A DNA stretch of 7,767 nucleotides from Clostridium_Z sp040797585 (GTDB lineage: Bacteria; Bacillota; Clostridia; Clostridiales; Clostridiaceae): assembly GCF_040797585.1 (NCBI RefSeq), contig NZ_JBFNEO010000137.1:1-7767 (forward strand), read 5' to 3'. Below, one piece after another: positions 1-6,142 of this stretch; positions within the stretch are counted from its first letter, which is position 1, and every line of letters begins with the position of its first letter. Under the pieces are notes generated by a model. The model worked only from the letters and a program-made list of their open reading frames with translations. It did no database searches and had not been told where the DNA came from. The position numbers and the translations under genes are program-made.

Positions 1-120
1 AGTTTAATTAAAATATCTATAGAAAAACATTAAAAAAATATATAAAAAAAACCAACAAAACGATTTCATGATTCATGTTATATTTTATAAGATTTAATAG
101 ATACTAATATTATGGATATG

Positions 121-152
121 ATGGCATTATGGCCATTGATAAAAAGTATCAA
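121..152. repeat. Two adjacent short inverted repeats
   Basis: ATGGC (121-125) is the reverse complement of GCCAT (132-136). Overlapping its last base, TTGATA (136-141) is the reverse complement of TATCAA (147-152) across the spacer AAAAG. These could be operator half-sites or weak hairpins. They are short, and AT-rich DNA yields such repeats by chance, so confidence in function is low. Confidence 0.3.
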
Positions 153-230
153 GAATTATATTTTATTCAGTTAAGTAATAGGAAAATATAATTTTTATAG
201 GCTACATAAAATAAGATAAGTATTAAGAAT

Positions 231-253
231 ATTTTCTTTAAGTTAAAGAGAAT
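231..253. repeat. Palindromic operator-like repeat upstream of ptsI
   Basis: TCTTTAA (235-241) and TTAAAGA (243-249) are perfect reverse complements around a single central G at 242. The symmetry extends outward to 231-253 with one T/G mismatch at 234/250, giving two 11-base arms. A one-base centre suits a dimeric DNA-binding protein better than an RNA hairpin. It sits about 200 bases before the ptsI start. No known regulator consensus was recognised. Confidence 0.4.
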
Positions 254-372
254 TATTCCACTGATATTAGCAATATACTTAGGATAAGATAATAAAAGAT
301 TAGGATTTTATTTAGTGATTTTTAAATATAAATAAAAATATTTAAAAAGAATCTATGATTAAATTTAAATAT

Positions 373-381
373 TGGTATGAT
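373..381 (+). promoter_or_regulatory. Probable extended -10 promoter for ptsI
   Basis: TGG followed by TATGAT (376-381) matches the extended -10 form TGnTATAAT with one mismatch. No good -35 lies 16-18 bases upstream, as is tolerated for extended -10 promoters. Transcription would start near 388 and leave a leader of about 60 bases before the ptsI ribosome binding site. It is the best match close to the gene, but AT richness makes chance matches common. Confidence 0.4.
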
Positions 382-431
382 TTTTGCTACATAAATAGAT
401 AAAAGGATTTTGTTGTTTTTAAATTCGCAGT

Positions 432-437
432 AGGAGG
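432..437 (+). promoter_or_regulatory. Ribosome binding site that fixes the ptsI start
   Basis: AGGAGG at 432-437 lies only 3 bases before the ATG at 441 but 9 bases before the in-frame ATG at 447. The second spacing is normal for Gram-positive initiation and the first is too short. The protein then begins MIKGIAAS, as Enzyme I proteins do. Confidence 0.75.
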
Positions 438-446
438 AAGATGTAT

Positions 447-2057
447 ATGATAAAAGGAATTGCAGCTTCAAGAGGATATGCAATAGGTAATGTGGTTGTA
501 AAGGAAGAGGAAGAATTAATAATATCAGAGGAATTAATAGAGGATATAGAGTCTGAGAAGGAAAAGTTATCTAAAGCTTTAGAATTAGCTAAAACTCAGC
601 TTTTAAAAATAAAAGAAAAAGCATTAAGAGATATGGGAGAGGAAAAAGCAGCAGTATTTGATAGCCATATGATGCTTTTAGATGATCCAGAGTTTACTGG
701 AGCTATGGAAATGGAGATAAACAATAAAGTTAATGCTTTAAAGGCTGTAGATTCAGTAGCTAAGACTTTCTTAATGATATTTGAAAGTATGGAAGATGAA
801 TACATGAGAGAAAGAGCAGCAGATATAAAAGACGTTTCAAATAGAATTCTTTTAAATGTTGCAGGAAAGATGATTGGAGTAGAAGTTCAAAAGGAAAATA
901 CTATAGTTGTAGCTAACGACTTAACTCCATCAGATACAGCACAGCTTGATAAGAGTAAGGTTGTTGCTTTCTTAACTAACATAGGAGGAAGAACATCTCA
1001 TAGTGCTATAATGGCTAGAACATTAGAAATACCAGCAGTGGTAGGATTAAATGATATAACTTCTTCTGTAGAAAATGGAGACTTAGTAATAGTTGATGGT
1101 ATAGAAGGAATAGTTATAATAAATCCTGATGAAGCTACTGTTAAAGAGTATGAAGCTAAGAGAGAGGCTTTTGAAAAGGAAAAAGAAGAGTTAAAGAAGC
1201 TTATAGAAGTTAAGACAGTTACAAAGAATGGAAAGAGAATAGAGGTTGCTGGTAATATAGGTAAGCCAGAAGATGTTCATAAGGTTCTTGAAAATGGAGT
1301 AGATGGAATAGGATTATTTAGAACAGAGTTCTTATACATGGATAGAGATGATATGCCAAGTGAAGAAGAGCAATTCGAATCTTATAAGTATGTTCTTGAA
1401 AAAATGGAAGAAAAACCAGTGGTTATAAGAACGCTAGACATTGGTGGAGATAAGCATCTATCATACTTACCGTTACCACAAGAGATGAATCCATTCCTTG
1501 GTTATAGAGCAATAAGACTATGCTTAGATAGAAAGGATATTTTTAAAGTACAAATAAGAGCATTACTTAGAGCTTCTGTATTTGGAAACTTAAAGATAAT
1601 GTTCCCAATGATATCTTCATTAGAAGAATTTATGCAAGCTAAGAACTTTGTTGAAGAGTGCAGAGCTGAATTAAAATCTGAGGGAAAAGATGTTGCAGAT
1701 AAGTTTGAGCTTGGAATAATGGTAGAAATACCAGCAGCTGCTGTTATGGCTGATGAGCTTGCAAAACACGTGGACTTCTTCTCCATAGGTACAAATGATT
1801 TAATTCAATACACTTTAGCTGCTGACAGAATGAGTGAAAAGGTATCATACCTATATAACCCAATGCACCCAGCGGTACTTAGATTAATAAAGATGACAAT
1901 AGATGGAGCTCACAAAGAAGGTAAGTGGGTAGGTATGTGTGGAGAAATGGCAGGAGATGAGACTGCAATACCAACTCTTGTAGAATATGGTTTAGATGAA
2001 TTCTCCATGAGTGCATCTTCTATATTAAGAGCGAAACAATTAATAATGGAACAATAA
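447..2057 (+). CDS. ptsI: Phosphoenolpyruvate-protein phosphotransferase, Enzyme I of the PTS
   Basis: This cytoplasmic enzyme takes phosphate from phosphoenolpyruvate onto its own histidine and passes it to HPr, driving uptake of PTS sugars. The 536-residue product has the full family layout: an N-terminal HPr-binding helical part, the swivelling phosphohistidine domain with GGRTSHSAIMAR (active H185), and a C-terminal PEP-binding barrel. Barrel residues sit at a constant offset of four from E. coli: R292 (LFRTEF), R328 (IRTLDIGGDK), E427 (MVEIP), the GTNDLIQY motif, and C498 (GMCGEMAGD). All key residues are present, so it should be active. The start at 447 is preferred over 441 because of ribosome-binding-site spacing. 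No ptsH is in the window. A strong terminator follows directly, so it is probably transcribed alone from the promoter near 376. Confidence 0.96.
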   Translation: MIKGIAASRGYAIGNVVVKEEEELIISEELIEDIESEKEKLSKALELAKTQLLKIKEKALRDMGEEKAAVFDSHMMLLDDPEFTGAMEMEINNKVNALKAVDSVAKTFLMIFESMEDEYMRERAADIKDVSNRILLNVAGKMIGVEVQKENTIVVANDLTPSDTAQLDKSKVVAFLTNIGGRTSHSAIMARTLEIPAVVGLNDITSSVENGDLVIVDGIEGIVIINPDEATVKEYEAKREAFEKEKEELKKLIEVKTVTKNGKRIEVAGNIGKPEDVHKVLENGVDGIGLFRTEFLYMDRDDMPSEEEQFESYKYVLEKMEEKPVVIRTLDIGGDKHLSYLPLPQEMNPFLGYRAIRLCLDRKDIFKVQIRALLRASVFGNLKIMFPMISSLEEFMQAKNFVEECRAELKSEGKDVADKFELGIMVEIPAAAVMADELAKHVDFFSIGTNDLIQYTLAADRMSEKVSYLYNPMHPAVLRLIKMTIDGAHKEGKWVGMCGEMAGDETAIPTLVEYGLDEFSMSASSILRAKQLIMEQ

Positions 2058-2068
2058 TAATTTAAATT

Positions 2069-2128
2069 AAATCTCTTAACTATCTTATATATAAAATATA
2101 TAATGGTAGTTAAGAGATTTTTTGTTTT
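2069..2128 (+). terminator. Long-stem intrinsic terminator after ptsI
   Basis: The left arm (2069-2092) pairs with the right arm (2096-2120) in about 24 base pairs, with one G-U wobble (T2083/G2106), one bulged T (2104) and a three-base AAA loop. The core is AAATCTCTTAACTA against TAGTTAAGAGATTT. A T-rich run, TTTTTTGTTTT, ends it at 2118-2128. The hairpin begins 12 bases after the ptsI stop. The downstream ribosome binding site starts at the base right after the T run, so terminator and next gene are packed with no gap. Confidence 0.9.
2076..2104 (+). promoter_or_regulatory. Promoter embedded in the ptsI terminator hairpin
   Basis: TTAACT (2076-2081) and a perfect TATAAT (2099-2104) are separated by exactly 17 bases. 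This would start transcription near 2111 and give a leader of about 30 bases before the GTG at 2142. It is the only obvious promoter for the downstream gene, because no space exists after the terminator. A transcript from here would lack the left arm and so escape the terminator. The -35 is a 4 of 6 match. Confidence 0.5.
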
Positions 2129-2134
2129 AGGAGG
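2129..2134 (+). promoter_or_regulatory. Ribosome binding site deciding a GTG start
   Basis: AGGAGG at 2129-2134 is followed after 7 bases by GTG at 2142. The in-frame ATG at 2103 lies inside the terminator hairpin and has no ribosome binding site, so it is not a plausible start. Confidence 0.85.
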
Positions 2135-2141
2135 AAACTTT

Positions 2142-3413
2142 GTGGATAAAGGCAGAAGAAGAACTTATAGTAAAGTTTTAAAATACTATGAAAGAGGAGA
2201 AATAAATAAATCACTTAACATATGTAATAAGGAAATCGCTAAGGATATGGGAAATAGGTCTGTATTAAACTTAAATGGACTTATGCTTTATTTAAAAGGT
2301 GATTTAAAAGGTGCAAGGAATATATGGAAGATTAATTATGAAGTTAATAAAGATAATGTAGCAGGAGAATATATAGAAAGTTTAACTAGAGATGAAAAGA
2401 GAGAAAAATATTATTTAAATGCTCTTAGATTAAGCAATTCAAATAATATAAGAGAAGCCCATGAGTTTATAGAAAAGTGTATGGATAGTGATTTTAATGC
2501 TATAGATGTTAATAATTTGAATGCTTCTTTATGTATAAAAACTATGGAATATAATAAAGCCATAAAATCCTTAGACATAGCTTTAAGAAAAGAACTTATT
2601 AAGTTAGGGATAATTAATAAGGGAAAATATAATAAGTTAAAGGGGATAGGAATAATATGTTTAATAATGATTATATTAGCTCCTTTAGCTTATGGGGTTG
2701 TTAATAACTTCAATATGTCTGATTTTAATATAGCTAGTTTAAATTTTATATCAATGAGGGATAACAATAGTAGTAAAGAAGATGATGAAAGTAGTTTAGC
2801 AGTAGAAAATAATAATACTCTAGTAGAAGAAGATAGTGAGACTAAGGAAGAGAAAGATATTAATAAGGAAAATATAAAAGAAGAGACTGAGGAGAAAGTA
2901 GAAACATTTAATAGCAGAGAAGTTAAAGATAAAATTTCTAGCAAAGATTACAAGTACATAGATAATATAATAAAAACTTATAAGAATGAGGAACTTAAGA
3001 TTAATGATAAGATGGTATTAAATTCAGCTATAGAATTTATGAATAAAGAAGGGGTAGAATTAGCCTACAAAGAGGCTAGTAACCTTATTAAAGATGAAAA
3101 ATTTATGGAAGCTATGCCTATGCTTAACATAGCAGAGGAGTATAGTGGTGACAGCTATTTAAGTCCTCATATACTTTATATGAAGGGGTTTTTAAGTGAA
3201 TCCACAGAGGATGTGGAAAATGCTCTGAAATATTACCAGGAGTATGTGGATAAATATAAAAAAGGTGAGTACACAGAGGAAGTGCTATATAGGCTGGCTC
3301 TTATTTATAAAGGTATAGACAAACCTTTAGCAGTTAAATATGCAAGAAGATTAGTAGATGAATTTCCACAGTCTATGTATAACAACTCTAACATAAAGAA
3401 CATACTAAACTAG
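2142..3413 (+). CDS. Single-pass membrane protein with TPR-like regions on both sides
   Basis: Function is unknown. From the GTG start the product has 423 residues. Residues 1-166 are basic at the start (KGRRRTYSK), then helical and TPR-like, with paired helices such as KVLKYYERGEINKSLNICNK. One hydrophobic segment spans about 168-190 (IGIICLIMIILAPLAYGVV). A low-complexity acidic linker rich in E, K, D, N and S follows at about 207-265. The C-terminal part, about 316-420, has clear TPR-like helices (ALKYYQEYVDKYKKGEYTEE, RLALIYKG, AVKYARRLVDEFP) resembling YbgF/BamD-type repeats. Positive charges before the segment suggest the N-terminus is inside and the C-terminal repeats outside. It likely scaffolds protein contacts across the membrane, perhaps at the envelope. 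iadA follows after 27 bases with no terminator, so the two are probably co-transcribed. Confidence 0.8.
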   Translation: MDKGRRRTYSKVLKYYERGEINKSLNICNKEIAKDMGNRSVLNLNGLMLYLKGDLKGARNIWKINYEVNKDNVAGEYIESLTRDEKREKYYLNALRLSNSNNIREAHEFIEKCMDSDFNAIDVNNLNASLCIKTMEYNKAIKSLDIALRKELIKLGIINKGKYNKLKGIGIICLIMIILAPLAYGVVNNFNMSDFNIASLNFISMRDNNSSKEDDESSLAVENNNTLVEEDSETKEEKDINKENIKEETEEKVETFNSREVKDKISSKDYKYIDNIIKTYKNEELKINDKMVLNSAIEFMNKEGVELAYKEASNLIKDEKFMEAMPMLNIAEEYSGDSYLSPHILYMKGFLSESTEDVENALKYYQEYVDKYKKGEYTEEVLYRLALIYKGIDKPLAVKYARRLVDEFPQSMYNNSNIKNILN

Positions 3414-3440
3414 AGTATTAATCTTTAAGGAGGCTTATTT

Positions 3441-4616
3441 ATGTTAACTATAATTAAAGATATTGAGGTTTATTCCCCAGAGTATTTAGGTAAAAAGACT
3501 GTGGTTATTGTAGACGGAAAAATAGAAGGAGTATATGATAGTGTTAATATACCTAAAGATTTTATATCTATAAGAGAGATAGAAGGAGAAGGAAAAATTT
3601 TAATGCCTGGCTTCATAGATGCTCATGTTCATATAAATGGAGGGGGAGGAGAAGGTGGTTTTAAAACAAGAACTCCAGAAATAAAATTATCAGACCTTAT
3701 AAAATCAGGAATAACAACTGTTGTAGGTTGTATAGGAACTGATGGTACCTGTAGAGATATGAAGTCACTTCTTGCTAAAGCATATTCTTTGGATGAGGAG
3801 GGGATAACCTCCTACGTATATACAGGATCCTATGAAATACCAGTTAAAACCGTTATGAGATCAATTAAAGAGGATATAATGTTAATCCCTAAAATTATAG
3901 GGGTTGGAGAAGTTGCTCTTTCAGATCATAGATCCTCTCAACCTACCTTTGAACAATTTATAAGTATTGCAGCTGATGCAAGAGTTGCGGGACTATTAAG
4001 TGGAAAAGCAGGTATCGTCCATGTGCATTTGGGAGACGGACCTAAGAAATTTCAGTACATGTGGGAACTTATGGAGAATACGGAGATACCTATAAACCAA
4101 ATAGTACCTACTCATTGTAATAGAAGTATAAAGCTTTTCAAAGATGCTGTAGAACATGGAAAAAAGGGCGGATATGTAGATTTAACTACAAGTTCAGACC
4201 CAGATTTTTTAGAGGAAGATGAAGTTAAAGCTAGCAGAGGACTTAAAATGCTTTTAGACGAAGGGGTTAAAATAGAAAATATAATGTTCTCTTCTGATGG
4301 TCAGGGAAGTTTACCTAAGTTTAATAAGAATAGAGAATTTGTAGGTCTTGGGATAGGAGCAGTATCTTCTCTTTATAGGGAAGTAAGGGATGCTGTATTT
4401 AAGGACGGAATAAATCTTGATGTGGCATTAAAAACTATAACTTCTAATGTAGCAGATTGCTTAAAGCTTAACGACAAGGGAAGGATCGCTAAGGGAAAGT
4501 CAGCGGATCTTATAATTGCAAATAGAGAGGATTTAATGATAGAAGGGGTATTATCAAAGGGAATAGAGTGTATAAGAGAAAAGAAACTTTTAGTTAAAGG
4601 AACATTTGAGGAATAA
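3441..4616 (+). CDS. iadA: Isoaspartyl dipeptidase (beta-aspartyl peptidase), amidohydrolase superfamily
   Basis: The family is a binuclear-zinc peptidase that cuts beta-linked aspartyl dipeptides left over from the breakdown of age-damaged proteins. The 391-residue product matches the E. coli enzyme's length and motif order: H62 and H64 in DAHVHINGG, E71 in GGGGEGGF, Y131 in TGSYEIP, R164 in SDHRS, H196 in VHLGD, H225 and R228 in PTHCNR, and D286 in SSDGQGS. The C-terminus returns to the small beta domain (GKSADLII, VKGTFE). One difference stands out: where E. coli has the metal-bridging carbamylated K162 (GVKCAISDHR), this protein has GVGEVALSDHR, placing E157 at that position with a one-residue insertion. 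A glutamate can bridge metals in other amidohydrolases, so activity is plausible. AAGGAGG at 3427-3433 lies 7 bases before the ATG. No signal peptide is seen, so it is cytoplasmic. Confidence 0.9.
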   Translation: MLTIIKDIEVYSPEYLGKKTVVIVDGKIEGVYDSVNIPKDFISIREIEGEGKILMPGFIDAHVHINGGGGEGGFKTRTPEIKLSDLIKSGITTVVGCIGTDGTCRDMKSLLAKAYSLDEEGITSYVYTGSYEIPVKTVMRSIKEDIMLIPKIIGVGEVALSDHRSSQPTFEQFISIAADARVAGLLSGKAGIVHVHLGDGPKKFQYMWELMENTEIPINQIVPTHCNRSIKLFKDAVEHGKKGGYVDLTTSSDPDFLEEDEVKASRGLKMLLDEGVKIENIMFSSDGQGSLPKFNKNREFVGLGIGAVSSLYREVRDAVFKDGINLDVALKTITSNVADCLKLNDKGRIAKGKSADLIIANREDLMIEGVLSKGIECIREKKLLVKGTFEE

Positions 4617-4626
4617 TATATGTCTA

Positions 4627-4655
4627 TTGACTAAAATGTTTTATTGTAATAGAAT
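4627..4655 (+). promoter_or_regulatory. SigmaA-type promoter of trxA
   Basis: TTGACT (4627-4632) and TAGAAT (4650-4655) are separated by 17 bases, each a 5 of 6 match to consensus. Transcription would start near 4662, about 40 bases before the trxA ATG. It lies in the 86-base gap after iadA, which shows no terminator, so readthrough from iadA could add to trxA expression. Confidence 0.75.
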
Positions 4656-4667
4656 ATATTTATAGAA

Positions 4668-4684
4668 ATACCCAATAGGGGTAT
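4668..4684. promoter_or_regulatory. CsoR/CstR-like operator or leader hairpin at trxA
   Basis: ATACCC (4668-4673) and GGGTAT (4679-4684) are perfect reverse complements around AATAG. Runs of C and G are rare in this AT-rich gap. The shape TACCC-GGGTA resembles sites bound by the CsoR/CstR (DUF156) family, which respond to copper or to sulfane sulfur. It lies just after the expected transcription start (about +7 to +23), where a bound repressor would block transcription. It could instead act as a small RNA hairpin just before the ribosome binding site at 4688-4693. No DUF156 gene is in the window. Confidence 0.5.
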
Positions 4685-4702
4685 ATTGGAGGGATATTCA
4701 AA

Positions 4703-5008
4703 ATGAAAGAAATAAATGATTCATCTTTAATTACAGAAGTATCAAATGGAGTAACATTAGTGGACTTTTGGGCTACTTGGTGTGGACCGTGTAAAATGTT
4801 AACGCCAGTTTTAGATGAACTATCTAATGAATTATCAGAAATTAAATTTGGAAAAGTTAATGTAGATGAAAACCCAAAATCAGCTGAACAATATAGAATA
4901 GCTAGTATACCAACTTTACTTTTATTTAAAAATGGAGAAGTAGTGGATAAAATAGTAGGTTTTAGACCAAAGTCTGAAATAGAGCAGTTCATAAAGAAGC
5001 ATGTATAA
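4703..5008 (+). CDS. trxA: Thioredoxin
   Basis: This small cytoplasmic dithiol protein reduces disulfides in client enzymes and is recharged by a thioredoxin reductase. The 101-residue product is a single thioredoxin fold of normal length. It has the classical active site WCGPC (W26, C27, C30) after VDFWAT, the cis-proline P70 in SIPT, and the late FKNGEVVDKIVG strand-turn. GGAGGG at 4688-4693 precedes the ATG by 9 bases. It has its own promoter and a possible operator upstream. The flavoprotein reductase downstream is its likely electron donor. The gap between them is 250 bases and structured, so co-transcription is possible but not certain. Confidence 0.97.
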   Translation: MKEINDSSLITEVSNGVTLVDFWATWCGPCKMLTPVLDELSNELSEIKFGKVNVDENPKSAEQYRIASIPTLLLFKNGEVVDKIVGFRPKSEIEQFIKKHV

Positions 5009-5048
5009 TTAGGGTAGATACTACGGATTATATATTACTAGATAAGTC

Positions 5049-5109
5049 ATTCTAAGGTCGAGATGGAGAACAGGAAATTACTAAAAGAACTCTATTTTGA
5101 CCTTAGAAT
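5049..5109 (+). other. Long-stem hairpin between trxA and the reductase gene
   Basis: ATTCTAAGGTC (5049-5059) is the perfect reverse complement of GACCTTAGAAT (5099-5109). Pairing continues inward from 5060-5068 to 5090-5098 with several G-U wobbles, giving about 20 pairs and a 21-base loop. The wobbles pair only in RNA, and for transcripts read rightwards, so an RNA role is favoured over a protein-binding palindrome. The following TATTTAATTTAAA is a poor T run, so it is at best a weak trxA terminator. It may instead protect mRNA ends or regulate the reductase gene. Confidence 0.6.
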
Positions 5110-5132
5110 TATTTAATTTAAAAAATACTCAA

Positions 5133-5180
5133 TACTCACTGTTATTTATGATCTTAAGGTTATATAAATAGTAGTGAATA
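5133..5180 (+). other. Second leader hairpin before the reductase gene
   Basis: CACTGTTATTTAT (5137-5149) pairs with ATAAATAGTAGTG (5164-5176) over 13 positions, two of them G-U wobbles. T5136/A5177, A5134/T5179 and T5133/A5180 extend it past one mismatch. The 14-base loop (5150-5163) contains CTTAAGGT. Its TAAGGT (5155-5160) repeats part of the first hairpin's left arm (5053-5058) and could pair with the right arm ACCTTA (5100-5105). A tandem heptamer AATACTC occurs at 5124-5130 and 5131-5137. No standard promoter was found between the hairpins and the gene. Confidence 0.45.
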
Positions 5181-5258
5181 ATTATGGTGTATTACAAATA
5201 TTTTTATAAAAAAGTTACAAAGTGTTTTAGATACCTTATAACCGAAGGAGAGGGACTC

Positions 5259-6128
5259 ATGAGTAATAGATATGATATAGCTATTGTAGGTAGTGGACCA
5301 GCAGGGCTTTCAGCAGCATTAAATGCAAGTATAAGAAATAAAAACTTTATAGTTTTTGGAAATAAAGATTTAAGTACAAAGATAGTTAAAGCGCCAAAGG
5401 TAAATAATTATTTAGGATTGTATGGAGTAGATGGTATAGAGCTTAAGAATAGATTTAAAGCTCATATAGATTCCATGGGAATAGAAATAGTACAGGAAAG
5501 AATAAATGCTATATATGCCATGGGAGATTACTATGCTCTTATGGTAAATGAAAAAATGTACGAGGCTTCTTCTGTGATTCTTGCAACTGGTATGGAGTAT
5601 ACAAAACCTATAAATGGAGAAGAAGAGTTTTTAGGAAAAGGTGTAGGATATTGTGCAACCTGTGATGCGCCACTTTACAAAGATAAAATAGTTACTGTTA
5701 TAGGCTATAACAAGGAGGCGGAAGAAGAGGCAAACTTTGTTTCTGAGCTTACAGAAAAACTATATTATCTTCCTATGTATCAAGGAGACCTTGATCTAAA
5801 AGAGAATATAGAAGTTCTTAAAGGAAGGCCTGTAGAGATTGTAGGAGGGGACTTTGTTGAAAAATTAGTTCTTACAACAGGAGAAGTTACAACCCATGGA
5901 GTATTTGTTTTAAAAGATAGTATATCTCCGGGGCATTTAGTACCAGGTCTTGAAATTGAGGATGGTCATATAAAGGTTGATAGGCTAATGAAAACAAATT
6001 TACCAGGGTGCTTTGCGGCAGGGGATTGTGTAGGAAAGCCTTATCAATACATTAAGTCAGCAGGGGAAGGAAATATAGCATCCCTAAGTGCAGCATCATA
6101 TTTAGATAAACTACATTCACAGAAATAA
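5259..6128 (+). CDS. Thioredoxin-reductase-like flavoprotein, probably ferredoxin-dependent
   Basis: The protein should pass electrons through FAD and a redox disulfide to thioredoxin. The 289-residue product has an N-terminal FAD motif (GSGPAG, residues 11-16), the redox pair C132-A-T-C135 followed by DAP as in TrxB, and the late FAD motif FAAGDC near D256. The middle domain is unusual. Normal TrxB has a glycine-rich NADPH motif (GGGxSA) and an HRR arginine cluster. Here the equivalent is VIGYNKEAEEEA (148-158 region) followed by YYLPMYQG, with neither. It is also about 25 residues shorter than usual TrxB. This matches the pyridine-nucleotide-independent, ferredoxin-linked thioredoxin reductases described from Clostridium. 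ATG 5259 has GGAG at 5247-5250, 8 bases upstream. The longer frame from ATG 5184 lacks a ribosome binding site and adds 25 residues with no family similarity. A role with trxA is inferred from order. Confidence 0.85.
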   Translation: MSNRYDIAIVGSGPAGLSAALNASIRNKNFIVFGNKDLSTKIVKAPKVNNYLGLYGVDGIELKNRFKAHIDSMGIEIVQERINAIYAMGDYYALMVNEKMYEASSVILATGMEYTKPINGEEEFLGKGVGYCATCDAPLYKDKIVTVIGYNKEAEEEANFVSELTEKLYYLPMYQGDLDLKENIEVLKGRPVEIVGGDFVEKLVLTTGEVTTHGVFVLKDSISPGHLVPGLEIEDGHIKVDRLMKTNLPGCFAAGDCVGKPYQYIKSAGEGNIASLSAASYLDKLHSQK

Positions 6129-6142
6129 ATAGAAAGTGTTAA

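Larger units (their letters stand above)
1..440. other. Gene-free AT-rich leader upstream of ptsI
   Basis: I see no credible coding region on either strand here; stops are frequent and no ribosome binding site precedes a usable frame. The stretch holds two adjacent small inverted repeats (121-152), one larger near-perfect palindrome (231-253), and a repeated segment GCTACATAAA at 201-210 and 386-395. Each copy of that segment lies a few bases after a -10-like hexamer (TATAAT 187-192 and TATGAT 376-381). No T-box, riboswitch or tRNA shape was recognised. It is long for a clostridial 5' region and probably carries ptsI regulation. Confidence 0.6.

Noticed and set aside
1..440. CRISPR array, T-box, riboswitch or catabolite-repression (cre) site upstream of ptsI
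   Set aside because: No regular repeats with spacers, no T-box sequence, no known riboswitch core and no good cre match were seen.
1502..1786. Minus-strand open frame antisense to ptsI
   Set aside because: It lies wholly within conserved ptsI coding sequence, with no ribosome binding site or recognisable product.
2690..2944. Minus-strand open frame rich in Ser and Leu
   Set aside because: It is the antisense shadow of the acidic linker of the TPR protein (GAA/GAT/AGT read backwards) and has no ribosome binding site.
4660..4992. Minus-strand open frame antisense to trxA
   Set aside because: It overlaps a clear thioredoxin gene and shows no family similarity.
5063..5116. A 17-codon frame (MENRKLLKELYFDLRII) inside the first hairpin before the reductase gene
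   Set aside because: It has only a weak AAGG upstream, is mostly stem sequence and ends right after it. Too short to support without conservation.
5147..5152. TATGAT as a promoter -10 for the reductase gene
   Set aside because: No -35 lies at 16-18 bases and no extended TGn precedes it. It falls in a hairpin arm, which explains the sequence better.
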